64,000 nt of DNA from Penelope pileata. Lineage: Eukaryota > Chordata > Aves > Galliformes > Cracidae. Every line of letters begins with the position of its first letter. Positions within the stretch are counted from its first letter, which is position 1. The position numbers and the translations under genes are program-made. The stretch lies in the NCBI GenBank assembly GCA_013396635.1, contig WBMW01001708.1, forward strand, positions 797,448-861,447, in the 5' to 3' direction. The notes below the pieces were generated by a model. The model was given only the letters and a program-made list of their open reading frames with translations, had not been told where the DNA came from and did not search any database. Shown in pieces: positions 51,384-61,659 of this stretch.

Positions 51384-52531
51384 TGTAGTGGTTTTGTGTG
51401 GCAAGGTTTTGGTAGTAGAGGGGGTGCGGAGTGGCCTCTGTGAGCAGAGTGCAACAGCTATCCCACGTCAGATCAGAGCCAGCTTAGATGTCCTAAAAGG
51501 GACCCACCACTGCCTGAGCTCAGCTATGAGCAACACTGGGAGTGCCTCTGGGAGAACAGATTGAAGAAAGGGAAAAACTGTTGTGCAACAGCAGCTTGGA
51601 GAGAGGAGTAAGAAATGAGACAGAAACGGCCTTGTAGCCACCAAGGTCAGTGCAGGAGGTTCTCCAGATATGGAGCAGAAGTTCCATGCAGCCCAGGAGA
51701 GGCCCATGGAGGAGCAGGCTGTCCCCCTGCAGCCCATGGGCACCACACATAGAATTGTAGAATGGCGCGGGTCAGAAGGAACCCCAAGGATCATCAGGTT
51801 CCAACCCCCCTGCCACAGGCAGGGCCACCAACCTCCAGATTAGGTACTAGATCAGTACCTAATCAGTACCTACACCACACGGAACAGAACTCCACATGCA
51901 GCCATGGAGGAGCCCACAGTGCAGCAGTGGATGTGGCCTGGAGGAGGCCACAGCCCATGGAGAGCCCCAGCAGGAGCAGCCCTGGGCCGAGCTGCAGCCA
52001 TGGAGAGGAGCCCGCAGTAAGGCAGGAGGCCTGTGCTGCCCACGGGGACCTGTGCTGGGGCAGTGCCTGAAGGATGGGCCCATGGTACAGAACTGCGTTG
52101 AAGCACTGCTTGAAGAGCTACAGCCTGTGGGAAGCCCATGCAGAAGCAGTTTGGGAAGGGCCTCATGTGGAGCAGGGGCAGACAGTGACCATGAAGGAGC
52201 AGCAGAGATAAAGCATTACAGACAGACTGCAGCCTCCAATCCCCGCTCACCTGATCTGTGCTGGGGGAGGAGGAAGAAGAGGATGAATGAGTGGGAAAAT
52301 ATTTTTAATTTGCTGATAGTTCTCACTGCTCTAGTCTGTTAGCAATAGGTAATAAATTATATTAACCTCCCTTAAACTGAGTCTGTTTTACCTATGACAG
52401 TAATTTGAGAGATCTTCCTGTTCTTAACCCATGAGTATTTTTCATTGTATTTTCTCCCTGTCCTTTTGAGGAGGACTGGGAGAGCGGTGTAGTGGCACTG
52501 AGCTACCTGCTGCTGTGCAATCACCACAACA
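51384..52531 (+). mobile_element. Solo LTR of an endogenous retrovirus (chicken type), interrupted by a CR1
   Basis: The block opens with TGTAGTGG and closes with CCACAACA, giving the TG...CA ends of an LTR. It has the GC-rich middle full of GAGGAGC/CAGCCCATGG motifs typical of a common chicken endogenous retroviral LTR; that family link is from memory. A polyadenylation signal AATAAA lies at 52351-52356 near the R region. No gag, pol or env sequence follows or precedes it, so it is a solo LTR left after recombination between two LTRs. I found no clean target duplication at the outer ends. A CR1 insert occupies 51749-51872. The 148-codon frame at 51896-52342 is an effect of the GC-rich repeats and not a gene. 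Confidence 0.8.
51741..51880 (-). mobile_element. CR1 LINE fragment inserted in the LTR, with 8-bp target duplication
   Basis: The octamer CACCACAC occurs at 51741-51748 and again at 51873-51880, and the LTR reads through if one copy and the insert are removed. The insert starts with the reverse complement of a CR1 tail (ATAGAATTGTAGAATGG), then GGAACCCCAAGGATCATCAG and the CCAACCTCCAGATTAGG block. It is truncated at its 5' end, the right side here. That right junction carries two tandem 11-mers that mirror the adjacent CR1 sequence. Confidence 0.9.
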
Positions 52532-53251
52532 GGAGCAGAGCAGTTCACTTTTAAGAGTCAGCCACTTAAAGGCAGCTTGAATGACAGCTAGATTTTTTGC
52601 AGTCTCCTTGCAACCACATTTCCATTTTATGTGAGTTTCTCGGAACCAGAAATGGATCAAGACCTCTCCACCCAGCTCACTCCTGTTGTATATACAATTG
52701 CATGAGCACTAAGAAGGAAGAAAATTTCTGTCTGCAAAATCAAATCAGTTTAAGACCAGAGACACTAAAATAGGTAAGCTTGTGGCAAATCACATTAGAT
52801 AGACGTGGGCAAGAGAGAGTTCAAGTAATGCAGAAAAGCCTAGGCAAGATGCAAACATTCATAGGTCTGTTCAGAGTAGCAATTTTGCTCGTGGATGAAC
52901 CAAGGTTAAACTTCCCAGGCTTTCAAACACTTATTTTTAACCTGTTTATTTGCACATCACTGCTACATTCAGGATTTGCTTCACTGCATTGATTTAAGCT
53001 TTGCTTTTCCAATTGTGTGTTCAGGGTCTAAATAACACATTGTCACAACTGGCTTTGAGCAGCTGCTTTGAAGGAAAGGGCAGTACAAAAATCTCAGGAA
53101 ATCTAGTCTGTTTGTTTGTTTGTTTTAAGCTGATCATTTACAGATCTGGCATGAAGAAGTTATATGAGCATCTGAATTTGTCTTATTTTGACCTTAATTG
53201 TTATTTGGCTTTAATTCCTAGGATGGCATTTTGCCAATGAAGGAACAAAAT
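52532..53251. other. Unique DNA between the LTR and dispersed repeat copy B
   Basis: No gene is seen. A TTTG tetranucleotide run lies at about 53108-53124. Short open frames lack motifs. Confidence 0.5.
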
Positions 53252-53580
53252 TGCTTCAGACAGGTTCTTTGCAATCCCAGGCAAAGTATTATAGGTTTTA
53301 ACAATAGGCATAATCAGAGGTTTTACACAAGTTCTGACTCACCCAACTGGTGAGGGGGATCTCCAGCTACACAACACACTCTTCCAGGAAGCAACCTAGG
53401 TCCCATAAATGTTCTCCCTTCAAGTAGCTGACCATTAAACGAGCTCAGTGCAGCCCCACCCTGGATCCACCCCTTCTGGTCACATGAGAAGCACAGGTGC
53501 AAACAATTTACCTGTGCTTCCTGGGCTAGCCACACCCCTTCACAAAGTGCTCAATCACAAGTTCAAGCCACGACCTAACA
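53252..53580 (+). mobile_element. Dispersed repeat of unknown family, copy B (LTR-like)
   Basis: Homologous to 40749-41057 over most of its length and in the same orientation. It begins TGCTTCAGACAGG and ends CGACCTAACA, so it has TG...CA ends, as an LTR would. Length is about 330 bp. The flanking bases do not form an obvious target duplication. Copy B is less rearranged in the middle than copy A. The strand is arbitrary. Confidence 0.65.
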
Positions 53581-54903
53581 GATGGAAATAATAATACTAA
53601 AAAAAATAAAAGTGTCCTTGAATTATCAGGGAAAAGCTTGGAAACAGACAGAGTTGACAAAGCACTTTAACAGCCTATGACTCTGAATGGCAGCTGATAA
53701 TGAGCTCACAAACTTGTGAGTTGTGAGAACTCATCCATGAAGGGGGAATGTAAAAACTTCTTTTATGAGTTTTAAAACACTCATAACTTTATTAAGCTCC
53801 CCTTTTCACTAGTAAAAGAAGTTTAATTGCCCTTCAAGGGTGACAAATTATGTTTATTCTGAAGTGATTCATTTTTGTCTCCTGTTGAAGGGATTCTTTT
53901 CTTTTGCATTTTCTTGAGCATCTATCTGCTGTGAAATGGCAATGAAAAGAGGGAAGGCTGTCACCAAAGCCCTGGTAAATCATTATTTTTTGAATTCACA
54001 TTTTCACTCCACAGGTTTTTACTGTACCAATTTTTCCAGTGGTATGAAGGGAGTAAGCTCTCCAGTTCCCTTTGACAGTTACTGAAAGCCAGGAACCTCA
54101 TAAACATTTCACCATGACAAGCTCTATAATTAAAAATAATTATACCAAAGGTAGGGGGTTTTGAGCATCAAACAGCAATCACTCTTCAAACAATTATTTG
54201 TGAATATTTGTTTTTTAGAAAAAATGTATTACGACAATCACAAGTTTATCTTGTTTAACTACTGGGATACTCAGAAGATGAGGTTTGGCCAATGTGTAGT
54301 CATTCTGGAAGGTTTTCAACCGTGATTACATATGTGCACGTAGCGTGATACAAGATTTCCCAGAAGTGATGTTGACTTGACAGACTGCTGCAATAGTCTG
54401 CTTTGGAAGAGCTTCTCACGTCTCAGAATCTACCTGTCAATGTTAAGCAAGACTTTATGAAATTAACCTTGAAGGGCTTTCCTTCCTCTTCCTGAGGCGG
54501 TCTTCAAGGAAGGAGAGCAAACATCGGGCCAACAACTCTAAATGAACACTGTCCCTGTGATTAAAATGTTTTTGTTTCCACATTTTTAATGTAAGCCACT
54601 AACATTTGGAAGTTATTGCTATGTTACAGTCAAGATCTTATAACTTACACCATCTTATCTTATAAGATCTTATGACTTAGACCAGCAGTGAGAAGAGACA
54701 GAATGTGACTTCAGAAAGACTTAGGAGCTCCATCACAAACTAAAACATCTTGTTGTTGAGTGCTGAGAAAAAACCTGGAAGAAGAAGTTGCTTACATTCC
54801 AAAATTTCATTATTATTTACCAGAAGACTTAGGGCTACAGATAGCGCAGCCCAATGCTGACTATCTCTGAGAAAGCTCGAGTTCAGAACTGGTAAGTTGA
54901 TAT
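53581..54903. other. Unique AT-rich DNA, no gene seen
   Basis: No recognisable exon or transposon. The small duplicated motif at 54632-54684 is listed separately. Confidence 0.5.
54632..54684. repeat. Two copies of a 21-bp motif containing AAGATCTT
   Basis: The 21-mers at 54632-54652 and 54664-54684 differ at only two positions and lie 32 bp apart start to start. Each contains the palindrome AAGATCTT. In the second copy it extends to the 12-bp palindrome ATAAGATCTTAT. This is a local duplication of unknown meaning. Confidence 0.8.
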
Positions 54904-55166
54904 CACAGGATCACAGAATTGTAGGTGTTGGAAGAGACCTTGGGAAATCATGTAATCCTACTCCCCTGCTGCAGCAGCTTCCCTACAGGAGGCTGCCCAG
55001 GAAAGCATCTAGGTGGGTTTTCAATATCTTCAGAGAAAGAGTCTCCGCAACCTCTCTGGACAGCCTGTTCCAAGGCTCTGTCACCCTCAAAATAAAGAAC
55101 TTTCTCCTCTTGTTCAGATGGAACTTCTTGTGTTCCAGTTTGCGCCTGTTGCCCCTCATCCTGTTG
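54904..55166 (-). mobile_element. CR1 LINE 3' fragment, about 260 bp
   Basis: The plus strand is the reverse complement of a CR1 end: GGATCACAGAATTG, then GTTGGAAGAGACCTTGGG, then GACAGCCTGTTCCAAGGCTC, and finally the GTTGCCCCTCATCCTGTTG block. It is 5'-truncated and moderately diverged. Confidence 0.92.
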
Positions 55167-58100
55167 ATGAAATGGTAAGGAAATGAATAAACAGTGGGTG
55201 GAGAGCAAAACACTGAAACAAAGACAGAATTTATTAGGAACCTGGTAGCCAAAGATGGGGATGTTTTATAATCACAGTCTCCCGGTGCTCGGCTCCCTTT
55301 CTAGCTAACCAGCTTGTTTTGTCCCAGAGATTCAATTTCCTGTACACACAGTTTGTCTCATCACATTCACTTTTGCATTAATGATGATGGAAAAGCCCAG
55401 CTCTTCTTTTTCTTTCTGTATTTTGACAGAAATAATCTCTTCAACAAATTAACAGGCTTTTCATTCGCTGAGCCATCATTTTTTAAGTGAGTCTAGCTGT
55501 TGCAGCAAGTCAGAGATTTCAAGTTTAGTTCAAAGTACCCTTGTCTTGGCAGCAGAAGCAATTGTGCAGAGACAGGGAAGTTTTGATTCACTGGCTGTAA
55601 GGACCATATGTAGCTATCAAATTGTAATCTAGTTAGTTACTCTGGAAGCAGTTGTAACTGAGCAAAGCAGACTGGCTGGCCAAGACTTGTTGTAGAGTTG
55701 GGTACAGCTCATCAGTTCTTGCAAGCAGCCTTTTCTGTGTCTGGCTGGTCCCTGACTCTCATCAGTTAACACAGTTATGCTATTTCTAGCATCCTGAAAA
55801 TGAGCATAATAATTCCTGTCACCATAGTCCTAATCTGTGGAGCAATGTCAAGGTTTTGTACGATGTGCCTGAAATAGGAATTTATTCCTGATTTAACTCC
55901 CAGGAGTTTCTTTGAACTTTCAAGGACTTGTGGTGGTGTCTCCTGTCTCTTCAGAACTGGGCCAACATGAAAAGCAGCCACCTACATACATATTCTCATA
56001 TTCAGCCAAGATGTTCAAGTGCTTCTATGGCTTCTTTCCTATAAAAAGTAGTGTGTTCCACCTAAGCTAACATTACACCTTGGCAATCTACAAAAGAGTG
56101 AGCCTGTCAAAGTGTTTTCTTCAGTTTGTGGAGAGAAACAAACACTTTAAAGTCATGACTGTAGATGTATTTATGATGAGATTAACTGCACCTTAAATTC
56201 CTTGGCTGTTTCCAATGGTTATACAGGGAGCTCAGAGAGATCACCAATTCCTATGCAGAAGTCTTTATTTGATATGTCTAAATTCTATTAGATTAATTCC
56301 ACAGGAATAATGACAGTGAGCTAATAGCCCTCAACTTAAGTCTTTTGATCGCTTTTTACCTTCATTATGCACAATGAAAATATTTCCTTTTTTTTTAAGT
56401 GTTGTGATTTTAGACTGGGAATTCAGATGTGTCTTGACCTATTAAAACCATTTTAACCTTGCACATAATGCTGCTTGTAAGATTAATCAGGAAAATGTTA
56501 TTTTTCCTTCAGTTATATTTCTTTGATGTTTCTTTAGAGTGTTTACACTGCAAGGTGAAATGTGTTAACTGCATTAAGAAAGTAGAGATTGAGTTTGCAG
56601 AATCTATCTAAACACCATCTCACCCTTGATGTTACAGTCTAATGGGATTTGAATAATATACTGGTATCTAACCTCTGTAAGCAGATTGAATTTAAATTAT
56701 TTGTACAAAAGATTCAAGGACATCACTTTTGTCCTTGCTGCTATTCCCTCTTGCCCAGCTGGGGTAGGGGAGGTTAAGAAAACATTCCTACTTTTGAGAT
56801 TGATGCACAAAGTATTTCCTGGAGGAGGATACAATACTACAGGCAGAACTCTGAGCTAATAGAGGAGAATGTGAAACAGCAAGGAGCCACATCTTGCGAA
56901 CTCATTACAATTTTTCCTAAGTACTGTATAACATAACTGGCTCCTCAATTACACAATTTACTATAGTAGAAATTGGTTTTATGCGTTCTGATATGCATTA
57001 ATCTCACCTTTCAGTATCTACCTGTTGCATAGAAACTTGTCAAAGAGGTGTTTGATAGCAAGCAATTTATTGGAACCTTTGCCAAAGGTAATGTTTCTAT
57101 GGGACTCAAATCTTTTGAACCATGTCATGTCACTGTCTGGTTGGTGACAAGAGTCTGAGTTACAAGCACCCTGGCAAGTGCATCTCCATCTGGATCATGT
57201 GAGAATCTCCAAAGAGCAGTTCTTATATCCAGTTAGTCTCTGGTCCTCCATTACCACTACAGCAAATGAATGACACATAGATATTAATTTTCTTAAATTG
57301 CAGACAAAAATCTCCTGTCTTACAAAAGTACAACAGTACAGAAAAACAAAAAACTGTCCTTTGTGACCCTTTCTGCGTCTTCAAGAAATATTTCTACTGT
57401 CTATTTATGAGTATTTTATCTATGTACAATTTGATCAATTTTGCAGTGGAAACTGCCACAGGGAGTCCAGATTCTATACCCAGGATATTAATCAACATGC
57501 AAAAATGTAAAAATTGTTCTGAAACACAAAAATTATTCTAGGCACAGCAGGGACTGCCTAGGGAAGTCTTCAGGACGGTCCAAAATCTCCAGCTGGTGGG
57601 TTCCTACACTGAGTAGTGAAAAGCTGTGTGTGAAAAGTGGTGGCAATGAGTGCAGTCAGTCGCCTTGTGTCAAGTTAGTCCATTGCTTGAAATTTGGCCA
57701 CTGAGTCATCAGTGCAGCTGAGGACACAACACATGGGGTGTGCACACAGTCACAGCCCTGATTTCTCACTGCACCACAGCTTTTGCTGCAGGACAGACTG
57801 ATTGAATTTCATAGCTCTTACACTAACATAGGTGTCTGCCCAGAACTTCTCTCTAGTCAGCTGCAATCCAAACCACTATTTGCTGTTGCTATCTTTTTCC
57901 AGTGACTAGGTAGTAAGCTTCTCCCAGCTTGGGTGCTCTGTGTGGATACTAAAGCCACATTGAGTAAATCCAAGTTCCAGTTCTGTGAATGGTCAGTCCC
58001 CACTTAACACAGCAGCTCCTGCAGAAGCAGATGCACAGTCTGTCTCCCATTCCCACGCTGGGCAATGGCACAGCTGATCTAAAATATATCCTGTAATTCA

Positions 58101-58778
58101 AAAATTAAAAACAAAATTAAGGCAGAAATGCTGACTGCTCAACACTGGATCAACAACAAACATTAAATCCCACACCCCCGGGATTTCCCACAGAAAAATG
58201 AAAGATTGCCAGGGCTTAGTTTCTGGCTGCTCCTTGTATGCTGGCAAACACAAGGGCAGATAGTCCATGCAGAGACTGTATGGACTTTTTCACAGCTGAC
58301 AAGGTAGCAAGAAGTGCCAGGAAGAAAGGAAAAGTTTATGTCAATCCTGCAGATTCATGGATGTAGCACATGAGTGTAACTACTCCAGATGGAGCAAACC
58401 ACAGTATCTCTATCAATGCTAGAATTCACGATTCTTGCAGTGAGCAGCCCAAGGCTCTGCAAAGCCCCTCTGCATAAATCTGAGCTAATGGCAGGTTCTT
58501 GTATTGCTGTTTTCAGTGGGCTCCAGGGTCTGGGCTACAAATTTCAAAGCATGGAGGTTTGGTAAAAGCACATGAATTTCACAAAGCCAGTCTCAAAACT
58601 CACTGTGATACTCTAGATAGAGTATTTTTCTTCACCCAATGTGTTCACAGTGCTGTACAGAGCAAGGAAAAGATTTAAGATATGAATGTAACCAAAAAAC
58701 TCTAATCAGGAAATAACACAATGAGGAAGAGACAAAGGATAAATTTACCACTTATTAAATCTCTTTCTTTTCATTTGG

Positions 58779-58832
58779 CTATTGCTGTTTCTTCTCTCTC
58801 TTCCGCTATTGCTGTTTCTTCTTTCTCTTCCG
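58779..58832. repeat. Tandem duplication of a 27-bp unit
   Basis: Two adjacent 27-bp units starting CTATTGCTGTTTCTTCT and ending CTCTTCCG differ at one position. It is a minisatellite-like duplication of pyrimidine-rich sequence. Confidence 0.92.
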
Positions 58833-59517
58833 CCTCCCTTATTTCACTCCACATTTGAAGTTTTTGCACATCTCTACTAGGCTGGACTGTTTGCAGTAAC
58901 AGTTTATTGGCATTATTGGTTCATAGTATTAAAAGCTCCCTCAGATCATGAAATTTTAATAAACTAAAAGATATTCATTCTTGTGAAAAAGCACATGCAG
59001 GGAAAATGAATTGATCAGGAGTGTCTGATAATCAATTTCCTCCGGTAAGCATACAAAATAATTACTCATCCAGACACTGTTGTTTAATTTGCCTCCTCTG
59101 CTCATGCATTTTATAGACAATTCATCAGCATTTCCAGGCTTCCACCAGAAATAAAATGATATCTTAACAACAGGGCTTTCAGATAGGGATTGTTCGATTA
59201 TTATGTGTAAAATATATATCATCAAAGCAATCCCCTTCTGAAAAATGTTCTTCAGTATCTTTAACCAAGTCCACAAAATAAAGATTTCTCAAGCTGAGAG
59301 CATTCATTACTAACACAGGTATAAAAATAACATCCTTCAAACTAAGTAGTGGCTGTTTGAAACAATGTCATGGTCTCTTTTGTAATGGGTGTTTAAGATT
59401 TAGTGGTGGCACCAGCAAACAGAGGTTGATGATGCCTCTGATCTGACCCCTGGTCAGTGTGCTACTGCCTTGGGAATGCTTCTTGAGAAAACAAACTAAA
59501 AACAAATCAATACCAAC

Positions 59518-59571
59518 AGCATGTTAATTATTAAACACAGGTTGATAGCAGCAGCGTGTTAATTACTGAAC
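59518..59571. repeat. Local duplication of a 19-bp motif
   Basis: AGCATGTTAATTATTAAAC at 59518-59536 and AGCGTGTTAATTACTGAAC at 59553-59571 agree at 16 of 19 positions. It is a small, diverged local repeat. Confidence 0.6.
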
Positions 59572-61575
59572 CTTCAGACAAGGTTTGCATCAGATCTGGT
59601 GTCTTGGTAAGGAATATGGTTCCTTACACTGTCAGGCATTATACAATGTACAGAAGTATCATCCTTGCCCCAGAGTCCTTGCACATGTAGCAGAAGTCCG
59701 GAGACAAAGCTCGTTATGACCAAATGCAGATGTCTGAAGTGGGAGTACAGGCAGTGACATCCGTTACAGTCATCCGTGAAACAAGTGCAAATCTTAGAGT
59801 ATGAGCAATCTAAAAGGTCTAAGTTTAGGTGAGTGACATCCTGACTGTGCCTAACCATCCCCATTGACTGTAGGAGTGACAGGCTCAGATGGAAACTTTT
59901 ACCCTGCAGACACCCCAATCTAAGCAAGATGATCCTAAGGCAGATACCATCCCAATGGAGTCACTGAGATTATTGCAAGTCTTATCAGCCATTATCTCAG
60001 CACGTCACAGACAGAGACCATCAGTTCCCTGGTTCATCGTTGCAGCAGTTCCTAAAGAAAACAGTGATTACAGTTAAAAGTAATTGCTATCTCTGCCATG
60101 CTATCCAGGAAGATTAAGATATTTTCTGAATGGTCTGTGATAAATGCCCGGGGGGAAGAGAGAGAATCAGTCTCAGCCAGCAATGCTGGTTCAGGCTCTT
60201 CATGGCCGTAAGTGAAAAGCCCCCACCACTCACCTCAACAAAAGCATCCACCCCGACATGTTCCTGTAATTGAAAATACATGCCCCTGTACAGCAACCAT
60301 CCTGGTTGGAGAAAGGGATGCGTGTGGCTTGCTCACTTCCTTTTCTCAAGCAGCAATGCAACAATTACTTGAATAACGCTTTCAGAGTGCCTATCCCCCA
60401 AGGAGCACTTCTGTACTATGAAAATAGAGTACAGAGAGAAAGCAGTGGAAAGTGTCTCAAGCTAATAAATTCCTGCTGGGGAGAAGGAGTAGGGCGTTTG
60501 GCTCTGGGCATGCTGGGCTCCATATTCAAGATTGATTGCTCCATTGAGCCCCATCCTGGGGAGCTTTCTTATTTCCCTTCTGGCAAACATTAACTTCTTT
60601 TGCTTTCCTGTTACATTTGCTAATCCTAGAGGGAAATATTTTGCTGACTACAACTGTATTTCTCATGCTAAATTATTCTGCTCGTGTGCAGATCAGCCCT
60701 GCAAAGTGGTAAGTCCTCTCTGCTCTCTCCAGAAACAAGTAGGGATGCAGAGAAGCTGACAGTTTACAAAAGGATCGTAAGATCTTCCAGGTTCCTGTTC
60801 ATTGTGAATAAACCAAGGAAAATGAATCGTCCAGTTGGTGAACCTGCTACCCAAATATCAACAGTCATAAGAAAAGCAGAGCTGGACAACCTAGTGGCTG
60901 CTCTCATCTGAGAGAATAATTAGGAACTGAATACATTATTTAACAACTGCTCCATGAGCTTGCAAATGTTACACATACTGGGCTAAGAAAGGCGTTTATA
61001 ATTTTACAAGGACTCTGCTCATCAGTTAACGCTGGTAGCCCTAGCAGTATGTTTTGTTAGAGGTATTTTCTAGCAGCTTCTTTCATAGCCCAGCATCAGA
61101 GAGCAAACCATTGCATTTCTTGTCCTGAAACATTGCTCTGTTTGCTTCCCAACTAAATACGGTCAAGTTAAAAGTGGATTAACACATTACCAGGCTGCTA
61201 GAACTGGCAGTAAAGCAGAGTAAAATTTCTCTGATCAAATTTAAATCCTAGTGGATCTTCATAGCAAAAGGAAGAATGTCATCAGGTTGTTAGAGTGAGG
61301 ACCTGTTCTGAGCATCCTGCTTTACTAATTACTTTACAAATAGAAAAATCAATAAGAAAAGAGATTTATAACACAATCATAAACTTGAAATTACAGGCAG
61401 TTCTTCGAATGGGATTTTTAGATGTCTGTATGCACCCTAATATAGACAAGGAACACAGCAGAAGTCAGTCATTGACTGGTTTGTGTCCAGACAGCTTCAA
61501 AAAAGTTGTGTGTCACTAGTAAAAACGATATGATATTTCTCTAAATACTTTAATTTAAAATGCAGCATTTTTGCT

Positions 61576-61659
61576 GGGGGGGGAGCGGGAGAAAGAAAAT
61601 AAAAAAAAAAAGAAAGGGAGAAAGGAAAAAGGGGGAGGGAAAGGAGAGGAGGGGAGAGA
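61576..61659 (+). repeat. Polypurine tract, G- and A-rich
   Basis: Over about 84 bases nearly every plus-strand base is A or G, with only one C (in GAGCGGG) and one T (in AAAATAAA) seen. It starts with a run of eight G and also holds GGGGGAGGG and GAGGGGAGAG segments. Such tracts can form triplex (H-DNA) or G-quadruplex structures; that is inference here. Confidence 0.9.

Larger units (their letters stand above)
55167..61575. other. Unique AT-rich DNA, no gene seen
   Basis: No supported gene. It contains two small tandem duplications (58779-58832 and 59518-59571) and a 79-nt segment at 60630-60708 bounded by good splice-site matches, which is discussed as a finding. Confidence 0.5.

Noticed and set aside
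51896..52342. 148-codon open frame in the LTR
   Set aside because: It is the product of GC-rich LTR sequence and is not a retroviral gene.
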